27,670 nucleotides of DNA from assembly GCA_002441135.1 (NCBI GenBank), contig DJVJ01000059.1, forward strand, positions 1 through 27,670. Reading direction: 5' to 3'. The notes under the pieces are model-generated. The model did not search any database. It had not been told where the DNA came from and saw only the letters and a list, made by a program, of their open reading frames with translations. Shown piece by piece: positions 1-8,152 of the stretch (position 1 is the first letter of the stretch; the number at the start of each line of letters is the position of its first letter). The position numbers and the translations under genes were made by a program. Origin of the DNA: Caryophanales bacterium UBA6259. GTDB taxonomy: Bacteria > Bacillota > Bacilli > Tepidibacillales > Tepidibacillaceae.

Positions 1-98
1 AATTATTCAGCTCCTACTCGATTTATTAGATAGAAAGTATAAGTTTTTCCTATCTGAAATAAAAACGGAATAAATCAATAAAAGGAGAGAAATTATTT

Positions 99-1802
99 AT
101 GAGGTTTTACTTACGATCTATAGTTATGATGTTCATGTTCATTTTTTATTCTATCCCAGTTTTTGCAGAGGAATTAGATCCTGCAGTTCAAAATGCGGAG
201 TACTTTGGCTTTTGGACTTTAGTGCCGCCATTATTAGCAATTATCTTAGCATATATTACCAAAAATGTGGTTTTATCCCTATTCATTGGGGTGCTTTCAG
301 GATCAATAATGCTGCAATTAATAGGGCAAAATATTATTGTAGCTCTTATTCAAGGATTTCTTAATGTAATTAATTATATTTTAGGTTCATTATCTGATTC
401 ATGGAATGCGGGAATTATTCTTCAGGTATTAACCATTGGTGGTTTAATAGCGTTAGTAACTAAAATGGGCGGAGCAAAAGCTGTGGCAGAGGGATTAGTT
501 AAAAGGGCAAAAACACCTCGTAGTGCACAAATTACTGCTTGGATATTAGGATTAATTGTCTTTTTTGATGACTATGCAAATTCATTAATTGCAGGGCCAA
601 TGATGAGGCCGGCATTTGATAAATTGAAGATATCTCGTGAAAAGCTTGCATTTATTATTGATGCAACAGCTGCACCAATTGCAGGTATTGCTTTAGTGTC
701 CACTTGGATTGGCTATGAGGTTGGTTTAATTAAAGATAGCTATGCAAGTATTGGACAAGAAGTAAATGCCTATGGAATATTTATTGAAACTATTCCTTAT
801 CGATTTTATAATATTTTAATACTAATCTTTGTATTGGCTACAGCTTTCTTTTTACGTGAATTTGGAGCAATGTATGAGGCAGAACGTCGTGCTAGAACAA
901 CAGGCAAGGTTTTCTCTGATACAGCTAAACCAATGCAATCCGAGGAAAATAGTACATTACCTAAAGAGGGTATAAAATTAAGTATTTGGAACGCGATTAT
1001 TCCAATTGGACTCTTGATTTTATTATCCTTTGGAGGATTTTACTATAATGGTTATACCGCAATCATGGCATCTGGAGATGAAGATTTAATCCACATTGTT
1101 ACGAATTATCCATTTTCCTTTGCAACATTAAGAGAGACTTTTGGGGCATCTGATGCCAGTGTAGTTTTATTCCAGGCTGCTTTATTTGCTAGCATTGTAG
1201 CAATTATTATGGGAGTCGGTAAAAAAATCTTTACCATAAACGAAGCGATTGAAACTTGGATTGATGGGATGAAGTCATTACTCATCACAGGAGTAATTCT
1301 TTTATTAGCATGGTCCTTAAGTGGAGCAATGGGTGATTTAGGAACAGCTAAATACATGGTCGGTCTATTATCCGACAATTTACCAGCTTTCTTATTACCT
1401 TCTTTAATTTTTATTTTTGGTGCAGTAATTTCTTTTGCAACAGGAACTTCCTATGGAACAATGGGAATATTAATGCCGTTAGCAATTCCATTAGCAGCAT
1501 CACTATCACCTGATCCGCAATTTATTATTATTAGTGCAGGAGCGGTGTTAACAGGTGCCATCTTTGGAGATCATGTATCACCAATTTCTGATACCACAAT
1601 TTTATCTTCAATGGGGGCAGCGAGTGACCATATTGATCACGTTAAGACACAGATTCAGTATGCTTTACCAGTAGCATTGATCACAATTTTTCTAGGATAT
1701 ATTCCAGTGGGATTAGGAGTGTCTGTATGGGTAGTTTTACCGATTAGTATTCTATCCATCATTTTAATGGTTCGTTTTATTGGAAAGCCAATTGAAGAAT
1801 AG
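99..1802 (+). CDS. NhaC-family Na+/H+ antiporter
   Basis: Polytopic membrane protein of 567 residues that fits the NhaC ion-transporter superfamily, whose members exchange cytoplasmic Na+ for H+ (some relatives exchange organic acids). Residues 1-23 look like a cleavable signal peptide ending in VFA, which is unusual in front of a polytopic carrier. The conserved-looking motifs FDDYAN (about 156-161), GTSYGTMG and GDHVSPISDTT (about 490-500) are typical of the family. The ATG at 99 is preceded by AAGGAGAG at about 11 nt. Transcription ends at a hairpin at about 1819-1850, shared with the convergent phosphate transporter gene. The substrate is assigned by family only; a malate/lactate-coupled Na+ antiporter of the same superfamily is the main alternative. 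Confidence 0.85.
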   Translation: MRFYLRSIVMMFMFIFYSIPVFAEELDPAVQNAEYFGFWTLVPPLLAIILAYITKNVVLSLFIGVLSGSIMLQLIGQNIIVALIQGFLNVINYILGSLSDSWNAGIILQVLTIGGLIALVTKMGGAKAVAEGLVKRAKTPRSAQITAWILGLIVFFDDYANSLIAGPMMRPAFDKLKISREKLAFIIDATAAPIAGIALVSTWIGYEVGLIKDSYASIGQEVNAYGIFIETIPYRFYNILILIFVLATAFFLREFGAMYEAERRARTTGKVFSDTAKPMQSEENSTLPKEGIKLSIWNAIIPIGLLILLSFGGFYYNGYTAIMASGDEDLIHIVTNYPFSFATLRETFGASDASVVLFQAALFASIVAIIMGVGKKIFTINEAIETWIDGMKSLLITGVILLLAWSLSGAMGDLGTAKYMVGLLSDNLPAFLLPSLIFIFGAVISFATGTSYGTMGILMPLAIPLAASLSPDPQFIIISAGAVLTGAIFGDHVSPISDTTILSSMGAASDHIDHVKTQIQYALPVALITIFLGYIPVGLGVSVWVVLPISILSIILMVRFIGKPIEE

Positions 1803-1818
1803 AATAGAGTGAAATAAA

Positions 1819-1850
1819 AAAGGAAAGAGGATAACCTCTTTCCTTTTTGT
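1819..1850. terminator. Bidirectional terminator between nhaC-like and Na/Pi cotransporter genes
   Basis: The arms GGAAAGAGG and CCTCTTTCC are separated by a short loop (ATAA) and flanked by AAAAA on the left and TTTTTG on the right, so either strand yields a hairpin followed by a U run. It lies between two convergent genes. Confidence 0.8.
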
Positions 1851-1884
1851 ATCTATTCGATAACCCTTAATTATAATCTATAAC

Positions 1885-3501
1885 TTATAACTCGCCTAAA
1901 ACTGCTTGTGCAATATTTACGGAATGGTCACCGATTCGCTCTAAATTACTAATCATATCTAAGAAGATTACTCCGGATGAACCATAGCAAACCCCAGTAT
2001 TTAAACGTTGTAAATGGCTCTTTCGTAAATCCTTTTCCATTTTATCAATGGAATACTCATTCTCAAGCACTTTTTTCGCTAATTCTGTATCTTCCTTTTC
2101 CAGTGCGTCTAAGGACATTTGATAAGTGTCACTTGTTAAAGAAATCATTTCTTTTAATTCACTGATTGCTTCGTCAGAGAAAATAAGCTTATGCTCATGA
2201 GCAAATGTTGCCAGTTCACCAAGATTTTCAGCATGATCCCCAACACGTTCAATATCATTGATGGTCTGTAAAAGCATAGTAGAACGATTAGACTCTATTT
2301 TGGAAAGTGAGCTTTGTGTTAATTGAACCAAATAGTTGGTAATTTCACGATCTAGATTATTTATTACTTCTTCTTTTTGAACAGAAGTATTTAATTTTTT
2401 GTCATCTTTGGTAAAAAAGAAGTCAACTACATCGTTTAAAGAATCCTTTGCTAAGGTACCCATTCTTAATGCTTCATGGGTTGCTTGTCCAAGTGCAACT
2501 GATGGGTTAGTTAAAAGGCGCTTATCTAAATATTTAGGCTTAAACTCAATACTAGCACCATCGCCAGGGATTAGCTTAGTAACTATAAGTGCAATTAGTG
2601 CAATAAATGGTAGTTGAATTAATGTATTTGATACATTAAATAGTCCATGAGCCCAAGCAATTTGCATTCTAATGTTCATATCTTCAGCAATGAACATTAC
2701 TATTTTTGGGAAGATACCAAGTGTTAATAAAGGTAAAAAGATAATCGTACCTATTACATTAAATAAAACGTGACTTAATGCAGCCCTCTTTGCGGCTACG
2801 GAAGTTCCAATTGCAGCTAATGCAGCGGTAACAGTGGTACCAATATTATCTCCAAATAGAATTGGTAATGCTTGATTAAAGGTAACAGCACCAGTTTCTG
2901 CAAGGCCTTGAAGTACGCCGATGGTTGCAGAGCTACTCTGTACAATAACAGTAAATACTGTACCAACTAATATTCCTAAAAGTGGGATATGAGCAAGTGT
3001 TTCCATAAAGTGGACAAAGACTTCTGCCTCTCTTAATGGCTTCATTCCATCACTCATTAGCTCCATACCTAGGAATAACATACCAAAGCCAAAGAATATC
3101 TGACCAATATAATTCACTTTTTTTGTTTTACTAAAGAAAATTAAGATGGCCCCTAATGCGATAATAGGAAGTGAATACTGAGAAATCTTAAATCCAATTA
3201 AAAAGCTGGTCATGGTTGTACCAATATTGGCACCCATGATGATTCCAATTGCTTGTCTTAAATTAAGTAGACCTGCATTTACAAGACCTACCGCTAAAAC
3301 AGTAGTACCACTACTACTTTGAATAATTCCTGTAACTAATGTACCTGCAATGACTCCCATAATTGGGTTTGAGGTAACGGTTTCTAGAATTTTACGCAGC
3401 TTGTCTCCAGCCGTTTTTTGTAGACCTTCGGACATAAACTTAATACCAAATAGAAAAATCCCTAACCCACCTAAAAAGGTGAAAAGCATTTCCTGTGACA
3501 T
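1885..3501 (-). CDS. Na+/phosphate cotransporter with PhoU-like C-terminal domain
   Basis: A 538-residue protein of the Na/Pi cotransporter (NptA-like) family. The N-terminal ~310 residues contain the family's inverted duplication, visible as two QSSS motifs (QSSSGTT at about 61, QSSSATIG at about 188), each inside a hydrophobic segment. Residues about 330-538 are hydrophilic and helical and resemble PhoU, with two related stretches (NDIERVGDHAENLG and SNLERIGDHSVNIA). The predicted role is Na+-coupled phosphate uptake, with the PhoU-like part sensing or gating. The ATG is preceded by AGGGGGAGAC on the minus strand. A TATAAT about 50 nt upstream (plus-strand 3550-3555) is the best -10 candidate, but its -35 is poor. 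Confidence 0.88.
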   Translation of the reverse strand: MSQEMLFTFLGGLGIFLFGIKFMSEGLQKTAGDKLRKILETVTSNPIMGVIAGTLVTGIIQSSSGTTVLAVGLVNAGLLNLRQAIGIIMGANIGTTMTSFLIGFKISQYSLPIIALGAILIFFSKTKKVNYIGQIFFGFGMLFLGMELMSDGMKPLREAEVFVHFMETLAHIPLLGILVGTVFTVIVQSSSATIGVLQGLAETGAVTFNQALPILFGDNIGTTVTAALAAIGTSVAAKRAALSHVLFNVIGTIIFLPLLTLGIFPKIVMFIAEDMNIRMQIAWAHGLFNVSNTLIQLPFIALIALIVTKLIPGDGASIEFKPKYLDKRLLTNPSVALGQATHEALRMGTLAKDSLNDVVDFFFTKDDKKLNTSVQKEEVINNLDREITNYLVQLTQSSLSKIESNRSTMLLQTINDIERVGDHAENLGELATFAHEHKLIFSDEAISELKEMISLTSDTYQMSLDALEKEDTELAKKVLENEYSIDKMEKDLRKSHLQRLNTGVCYGSSGVIFLDMISNLERIGDHSVNIAQAVLGEL

Positions 3502-3671
3502 AGTCTCCCCCTATTAGTTAAATAATTTTAATTTAATGAAGCCTCAACTATTATAATCTATAAAGAAAAAACAGAAAAGCCTTTATCGAATATTGTCAAA
3601 AATTTTATTTGGAATTAAGTTTATTACTAACGATGAACTAGACTGTAACAACTGGTTTGAAGCTAGATGAA

Positions 3672-3700
3672 TTGAATATACTTGACCTTTTTAGTAAGAT
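3672..3700 (+). promoter_or_regulatory. Sigma-A-type promoter of nrdR
   Basis: The -35 TTGAAT (3672-3677) and -10 TAAGAT (3695-3700) are separated by exactly 17 nt, about 50 nt before the nrdR start codon. I saw no clear NrdR box pair here. Confidence 0.6.
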
Positions 3701-3749
3701 AAGGGAAACTTAAAAATAACGAAGCTGTTTTTGGAAGGAGGATTACAAT

Positions 3750-4202
3750 ATGAGGTGCCCATATTGTAATTACAATGGTACAAAGGTTTTAGATTCAAGG
3801 CCTATTAATGAAGGAAAATCCATTCGTAGAAGAAGAGAATGTGAGGATTGTGGCCGTCGTTTTAATACCTATGAAGAAGTAGAGGAAACACCGATACTAG
3901 TTGTAAAGAAGGATGGAAGCAGAGAAGAATTTAGCAAGGATAAGATACTACGAGGGCTTATTAGAGCATGTGAAAAAAGGCCTGTTTCATTAGATACATT
4001 AGAAAAGATTGTTGCTGATGTGGAACGGGAATTAAGAAATCAGCTGAAGTCAGAGCTTGATAGTCGCGAAATAGGAGAAATGGTTATGGAACGGTTATAT
4101 GAGGTAGATGAGATTGCCTATGTTCGTTTTGCGTCTGTTTATCGCCAATTTAAAGATATTAATGTGTTTATGAAGGAAATCTCTGATTTGCTAAAAAAAT
4201 AA
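3750..4202 (+). CDS. nrdR: Transcriptional repressor NrdR
   Basis: A 150-residue protein with the standard NrdR layout: an N-terminal zinc ribbon (C3, C6, C31, C34) followed by an ATP-cone domain (about residues 49-139). NrdR binds ATP/dATP and represses ribonucleotide reductase genes through NrdR boxes. The length is exactly typical. The start is fixed by a strong GGAAGGAGG ribosome binding site. In Bacillus the gene sits directly upstream of dnaB and dnaI. Here that order is kept, but a selenoprotein gene on the opposite strand lies between nrdR and dnaB. The promoter is at 3672-3700, and a hairpin at 4237-4263 probably ends the transcript. Confidence 0.96.
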   Translation: MRCPYCNYNGTKVLDSRPINEGKSIRRRRECEDCGRRFNTYEEVEETPILVVKKDGSREEFSKDKILRGLIRACEKRPVSLDTLEKIVADVERELRNQLKSELDSREIGEMVMERLYEVDEIAYVRFASVYRQFKDINVFMKEISDLLKK

Positions 4203-4236
4203 TGATCTAAAGCGATGATAAAAGACAATAATAAAA

Positions 4237-4263
4237 AATAACCCTCAAATTTTGAGGGTTATT
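4237..4263. terminator. Terminator shared by nrdR and the hesB-like gene
   Basis: Perfect 13-nt arms AATAACCCTCAAA and TTTGAGGGTTATT separated by one base. The plus-strand bases on the left are A-rich, so the minus-strand transcript has the better U run. It lies between two convergent genes. Confidence 0.75.
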
Positions 4264-4272
4264 CATATTTCA

Positions 4273-4569
4273 TTATGAGCAGGTTGATCCGAAAGTGGAT
4301 CTAACAGTGAAGCCACTTCCCCAACGGGAATCGCGGAAATCAACTTCTACATCACCAATGTTTTCTAATTCTTGTGCATTTACCACTAATTTAAAACCTT
4401 CATGCTCAAATACTTTATCTTCGTCATTAGGCTCATCCAGAGCCAATCCCAATGAGGGACCACCTCATCCAAATCCTGCTATATAAACACGAATTGCTGC
4501 ACTGCTTTGTTTCTCTACTAATAGCTGTGCAAGCTTTTCTTTAGCGGTAGGTGTTACAATAACCTCCAT
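4273..4569 (-). CDS. HesB/IscA-like selenoprotein (in-frame UGA = Sec35)
   Basis: Read through one in-frame TGA (plus-strand 4465-4467), the minus strand encodes 98 residues beginning MEVIVTPTAKEKLAQLL and ending FGSTCS before TAA. The TGA lies in IRVYIAGFG-U-GGPSLGLALDE, where HesB/IscA-type proteins carry a conserved metal- or cluster-binding Cys and where the known HesB-like selenoprotein family carries Sec. The pattern continues past the TGA with HEGFKLVV and VDFRDS, so both halves form one HesB-like domain. The ATG is preceded by GAAAGGAG and by a promoter at 4617-4645. The predicted role is in iron-sulfur or metal/redox chemistry; the exact function of the selenoprotein branch is not known to me. 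A decayed gene is the main alternative, but there are no other defects. Confidence 0.88.
4428..4464 (-). promoter_or_regulatory. Putative bacterial SECIS element of the hesB-like gene
   Basis: On the minus strand, 20 nt after the UGA, the bases GGCUC-UGGAU-GAGCC form a perfect 5-bp hairpin with a 5-nt loop whose second base is G. The loop G lies about 27 nt past the UGA, within the distance range known for bacterial SECIS elements. An alternative pairing, GGUCCC with GGGAUU, sits nearer the UGA. SelB binding is inferred, not shown. Confidence 0.6.
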
Positions 4570-4616
4570 AGATACAAACTCCTTTCTCAATTGCCCCGTT
4601 TACTCCCACAAAAGTA

Positions 4617-4645
4617 ATTATATAAGGATTGAGTAACAAGGGCAA
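4617..4645 (-). promoter_or_regulatory. Promoter of the hesB-like selenoprotein gene
   Basis: On the minus strand, TTGCCC (-35, plus-strand 4640-4645) and TATAAT (-10, 4617-4622) are separated by 17 nt, about 48 nt before the ATG. Confidence 0.6.
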
Positions 4646-4655
4646 GAGTTTATTT

Positions 4656-4681
4656 ATCATCATTTAAAGTGATGATATAAT
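4656..4681 (+). promoter_or_regulatory. dnaB-dnaI promoter with an overlapping dyad
   Basis: An extended -10 (TGA-TATAAT, TATAAT at 4676-4681) lies 34 nt before the dnaB ATG, with only a weak -35 (TTTATC, 4653-4658). The perfect 7-nt inverted repeat ATCATCA (4656-4662) / TGATGAT (4670-4676) covers the spacer and touches the -10. It could be an operator for a repressor or activator; I do not recognise the motif. Confidence 0.5.
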
Positions 4682-4715
4682 AGAGGGAGTTCTAGGCAAA
4701 GGGGATTATTGAATT

Positions 4716-6200
4716 ATGACCTATTCTTTTTTTGAAATAACACCGCAGGATCAATATATAATAAAGCAACCAAAGGATATTGACCTTTATAAAATCTCCT
4801 ACTTACTGGATTTATACCAACCGATTACTGGTTCTAATTCCATAAACTTCTATTTGATTTTACTTAACCAAATTGGATTTGGACAAGCTGGAATTTCTCA
4901 AATCCATTTTCATCGACAGCTAACATCCCAGATGAGATTATCTTTCCCAGAAATTATGAAGGCTAGAAAAGTACTTGAAGCCATAGGATTATTAAAAACA
5001 AAACGATTTGTCCATCAGAAGAATGGGGATCGTCTTTTTGAGTATACGTTATTTGCGCCATATACACCGGAATTATTTTTCCAAAGCGATATTCTAAGCA
5101 TTCTTTTACTTAATCGTTTAGGAGCGAATCAATTTCAGAATTTAAAAACAAGGCTATTGAAAAACCGAGAATGGGAAGAAATAGATGAATATATAGACGA
5201 GGGAGAAATCACTAAATCCTTTGATGATATTTTTGACCCTATTGTTGGCTCAGAGATACAAAATTTGGTGCAAATTAATGACTCTCAGCGGCTTGAAAAT
5301 CAGCGCTATACAAGAGAAAATGAACTAGGAACAGTTCAGGTAAAACAGGAATACTTGGATTTTGATTTCATTAAAGGAATGGCAAGTAGTTTGTTTAAGG
5401 TTGATAAAATTTTAGATGAGAAAATGATGAAGCTTTTTAATCAATTGGCCTATTTATATCAATTAACAGATATGGATGTTATTGAGTTACTTCATGATCA
5501 ATATATTTACAATGAAACAGGTGATATTAATGAAGAACTTTTACGAAAGCGAGTCGTGGAAAAGTATCAATTTGAACAAAAAGAAATTGCCTTTGTAAAT
5601 AAGGATGAGATAAATACTCTCTTGAAAAATCAGGAGCAGACTGAGAAGTTGACACCTCCAAAATATTTAGACAAAGCAAAGAGGCATCAATGGTTATTAG
5701 ATAATATTTCCCCAGTAGAATTACTTAAAAAATATCAAGGGGGAGGAAAAGTTCCTGATGCCGATCTTAAACTAATAGAGGAGCTCCTGATTGATTATCA
5801 GCTATCTTCTGGTGTTGTTAATGTTTTAATTGAATATATCTTACTTTCTAATAATAAAAAGCTGCCCAAAAATCTGACAGAAAAGATTGCTGGTCATTGG
5901 AAAAGAAGTAATATCTCTACGGTAGAAGAAGCGCAAGCATTAGCTAAAAAAGAACATCGTTTATATAAGGATTGGCAAAGTCCTTCTTCTAAAAAAGAAA
6001 CAGGAGCAACAGGAACACCTTCGACTAGGAAACGCACCACAGCAGGTTCAAAAACGGAAAAAATACCGGATTATATATTAAAGCAAACAGAAAAATTTCA
6101 TCCACAAAATCAAGGTCCTGCTGAACAGACAAAAGAGGATAAGGATCAAACAATAGATAAGATTCAACAACTATTAAAGGACCTTGGGGAGATCGAATAA
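4716..6200 (+). CDS. dnaB: Replication initiation and membrane attachment protein DnaB (Bacillus type)
   Basis: A 494-residue protein matching the Gram-positive primosome component DnaB, which with DnaD and DnaI loads the replicative helicase DnaC at oriC and at restart sites. The N-terminal part begins with an aromatic-rich segment (YSFFEITPQDQYIIKQP) and a winged-helix-like region around 60-130 (SQMRLSFPEIMKARKVLEAIGLLKTKR). The C-terminal DnaB_2/DDBH2-type region lies around 320-410 (SPVELLKKYQGGGK and a following LLIDYQLSSGVVNVLIEYIL segment), and a disordered Lys/Gln/Thr-rich tail follows. The ATG is preceded by AAAGGGGAT. It precedes dnaI by 13 nt, so the two are cotranscribed. It is unrelated to the E. 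coli DnaB helicase. Confidence 0.93.
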   Translation: MTYSFFEITPQDQYIIKQPKDIDLYKISYLLDLYQPITGSNSINFYLILLNQIGFGQAGISQIHFHRQLTSQMRLSFPEIMKARKVLEAIGLLKTKRFVHQKNGDRLFEYTLFAPYTPELFFQSDILSILLLNRLGANQFQNLKTRLLKNREWEEIDEYIDEGEITKSFDDIFDPIVGSEIQNLVQINDSQRLENQRYTRENELGTVQVKQEYLDFDFIKGMASSLFKVDKILDEKMMKLFNQLAYLYQLTDMDVIELLHDQYIYNETGDINEELLRKRVVEKYQFEQKEIAFVNKDEINTLLKNQEQTEKLTPPKYLDKAKRHQWLLDNISPVELLKKYQGGGKVPDADLKLIEELLIDYQLSSGVVNVLIEYILLSNNKKLPKNLTEKIAGHWKRSNISTVEEAQALAKKEHRLYKDWQSPSSKKETGATGTPSTRKRTTAGSKTEKIPDYILKQTEKFHPQNQGPAEQTKEDKDQTIDKIQQLLKDLGEIE

Positions 6201-6213
6201 GAGGGAGAATGCA

Positions 6214-7131
6214 ATGGATAATTTAAAAGGAATTATTAAGCAAATCATACCAAATGTTGAGGGCAATAAAGTAAGCTGGATTCAATATTTTAAACAGCAT
6301 CCTAGCATAAAGCCTATATTTGAGCAAAGTCCACTTAAGGATGAGGCAATTGTTGCTGGGTTTAATGATTTATTTCGTTTTTTAGAGGAAGAAAATCATT
6401 GCAACCAATGTATAAGTGTGAAGGATTGCCCTAATCTATTACAAGGACATTTTACAAAAATAGATATTCAATTAGGGCAAATACAATCCAAGTTAGTTAA
6501 ATGTAATAAGTTGATTTTTGAAGAAAAGGAACAGCTACGATCTCGCTTATTTAAAAATCAATATATTGCAAGGGATATACTGCAAGCTTCCTTTAAAGAT
6601 ATTGAACCGACAAAAGGAAGACAGGATGCATTAGCTGCTATAATGGAATTCTGTAAGCTATATAGCCCTGGGGAAAATAGAAAAGGGATTTATCTTTATG
6701 GCTCATTAGGGGTAGGAAAAAGCTATATGATGGTTGCTGCTGCTAAAAAGTTGGCCGAAAAAGGAATTAGTTCTTTGATGGTTTATGTTCCAGATTTCTT
6801 TCGCGAAATGAAAAATTCGATTCAGGATAATAGCTTAAATGAGAAAATGGAGCACTTAAAAAACGTTGATGTATTAATTTTGGATGATATTGGTGCTGAA
6901 ACCATCTCCCAATGGGAAAGAGATGAGATACTAGGTGCTATTTTACAGGCAAGGATGGTCAATGGTTTACCTACGATGTATACCTCTAATCTTAGCTATG
7001 ATGATTTGGAGGAGCATTTGGCCTATTCTTATAAAGGTGGCGAAGAGAAACTAAAAGCAATGCGGATTATGGAGCGGATTCGCCACTATACCGTACCATT
7101 TTTTGTAGAGGATAAAAATTACCGTATGTAG
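6214..7131 (+). CDS. dnaI: Primosomal helicase loader DnaI
   Basis: From the ATG at 6214 this is a 305-residue AAA+ ATPase, close to the usual DnaI length. The N-terminal domain has a CCCH zinc-binding set (C63, C66, C72, H79) of the kind that contacts helicase in Bacillus DnaI. The C-terminal domain has Walker A GSLGVGKS (163-170) and Walker B LILDDIG (221-227). DnaI loads the hexameric replicative helicase onto DNA together with DnaB and DnaD. I prefer ATG 6214 to an in-frame TTG at 6184 because AGAGGGAG lies just before it and because the TTG lies inside dnaB. It is the second gene of the dnaB-dnaI operon and is followed by a tRNA gene with its own promoter. Confidence 0.94.
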   Translation: MDNLKGIIKQIIPNVEGNKVSWIQYFKQHPSIKPIFEQSPLKDEAIVAGFNDLFRFLEEENHCNQCISVKDCPNLLQGHFTKIDIQLGQIQSKLVKCNKLIFEEKEQLRSRLFKNQYIARDILQASFKDIEPTKGRQDALAAIMEFCKLYSPGENRKGIYLYGSLGVGKSYMMVAAAKKLAEKGISSLMVYVPDFFREMKNSIQDNSLNEKMEHLKNVDVLILDDIGAETISQWERDEILGAILQARMVNGLPTMYTSNLSYDDLEEHLAYSYKGGEEKLKAMRIMERIRHYTVPFFVEDKNYRM

Positions 7132-7143
7132 GTGGAAACATGC

Positions 7144-7172
7144 TTGTAGGGAAAAAAGCAAAATGTTATAAT
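7144..7172 (+). promoter_or_regulatory. Promoter of tRNA-Ala
   Basis: TTGTAG (-35, 7144-7149), a 17-nt spacer and TATAAT (-10, 7167-7172), placing the start about 9 nt before the mature tRNA. Confidence 0.7.
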
Positions 7173-7187
7173 AATTTTGCATAAATT

Positions 7188-7263
7188 GGGGCATTAGCTC
7201 AGCTGGGAGAGTGCTTGACTGGCAGTCAAGAGGTCAGGGGTTCGAGCCCCCTATGCTCCACCA
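7188..7263 (+). tRNA. tRNA-Ala (anticodon GGC)
   Basis: A 76-nt cloverleaf. The acceptor strands GGGGCAT and ATGCTCC pair with one G.T. The D arm is GCTC/GAGT, and the anticodon arm CTTGA-CTGGCAG-TCAAG gives anticodon GGC. The T arm is AGGGG-TTCGAGC-CCCCT, followed by A73 and an encoded CCA. The gene is monocistronic, with its own promoter and terminator. Confidence 0.97.
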
Positions 7264-7281
7264 ATTTAATTTTGAGAATCA

Positions 7282-7308
7282 ACTCCTTGATATTCAAGGA
7301 GTTTTTTT
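7282..7308 (+). terminator. Terminator of tRNA-Ala
   Basis: ACTCCTTGA-TAT-TCAAGGAGT forms a perfect 9-bp stem followed by a run of T, 19 nt after the CCA end. Confidence 0.88.
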
Positions 7309-7354
7309 ATATCTTATTTAATAGTTAATTAAAAAAATGCAGGTGGTGATAAAG

Positions 7355-8110
7355 ATGGATAATCAAAAGTACATAACAGAGACAATCAAGCTAATGCAAA
7401 ACCATCGATCCATTCGAAAATTTACTAAAGATCAAATTCCTAAAGAACAGATTGTAGAGATAGTTAAAGCAGCACAAGGAGCGGCGACTTCAAATTTTGT
7501 ACAAGCGTATTCACTAGTAATGGTGACAGATCCAATCAAAAAAGAACAATTGTCGGAGTTGTCTAATCATCAACAACAAATTATTGATGCTCCTGTATTT
7601 TTTGTTTTTTGTGCAGATATGAAACGATTAGAGTTTGCAACAGGGAAACATGATATACCAATGCAATATGATACCCTAGAAAACTTTATTGTTAGTATTG
7701 TTGATACTTCACTTTTTGCTGAGAATTTTTTAACGGCTGCTGAATCACTTGGTTATGGTGGCTGTTATATCGGAGGTATTCGTAATAACCCAAAGCAAGT
7801 GAGCGATCTATTAAATTTACCTGACAAGGTAATGCCTATTTTTGGGATGACATTAGGTGTACCAGCTGAAAACCATGAAGTAAAACCTAGATTACCTATT
7901 GATGCCATTCTACACGAAAATGAATATACCACTGAAAACTATCAGCGGTTATTAGATCAATATGATGATATCTTTCGTGATTACTATAAAACGAGGACTA
8001 GTAATGCAAAGGATATGACTTGGACTCAAACAATGGCAACATTTTTCTCGCAGAAGAAAAGAACGCATATGAAAGAATTTGTAGAGACTAAAGGATTTCA
8101 TCTATATTAA
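7355..8110 (+). CDS. NfsA/NfrA-type FMN-dependent NAD(P)H nitro/flavin reductase
   Basis: A 251-residue nitroreductase-fold protein, close in length to Bacillus NfrA1. The N-terminal HRSIRKFTKDQIP with the following AAQGAATSNFVQAYS is the FMN phosphate-binding signature. The central SLGYGGCYIGGIRNNP and FGMTLGVPAE are the usual family motifs. Such enzymes reduce FMN, nitroaromatics or quinones using NAD(P)H, often in stress or detoxification. I start at ATG 7355 because AGGTGGTGA lies 7-8 nt upstream; an in-frame ATG at 7337 lacks a good site. It is monocistronic, between the tRNA terminator and a hairpin at 8126-8152. Confidence 0.85.
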   Translation: MDNQKYITETIKLMQNHRSIRKFTKDQIPKEQIVEIVKAAQGAATSNFVQAYSLVMVTDPIKKEQLSELSNHQQQIIDAPVFFVFCADMKRLEFATGKHDIPMQYDTLENFIVSIVDTSLFAENFLTAAESLGYGGCYIGGIRNNPKQVSDLLNLPDKVMPIFGMTLGVPAENHEVKPRLPIDAILHENEYTTENYQRLLDQYDDIFRDYYKTRTSNAKDMTWTQTMATFFSQKKRTHMKEFVETKGFHLY

Positions 8111-8125
8111 TGTTTGCTGATAAGG

Positions 8126-8152
8126 CCACTTCTTAGGAAGTGGTTTCTTTTG
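8126..8152 (+). terminator. Terminator after the nitroreductase gene
   Basis: CCACTTC-TTAG-GAAGTGG followed by TTTCTTTT. Almost the same hairpin recurs after livF (13094-13121). Confidence 0.85.

Noticed and set aside
29..54. Inverted repeat AGATAG / CTATCT upstream of the antiporter gene
   Set aside because: Six-nt A+T-rich arms with a 14-nt loop are not convincing, and the upstream context is cut by the window edge.
1106..1378. 90-codon minus-strand frame inside the NhaC-like gene
   Set aside because: Antisense shadow with no ribosome binding site; the plus-strand frame has clear family motifs across the same region.
4295..4486. Open frame of 63 codons on the plus strand
   Set aside because: It is the antisense shadow of the hesB-like selenoprotein gene, has no ribosome binding site, and encodes no recognisable pattern.
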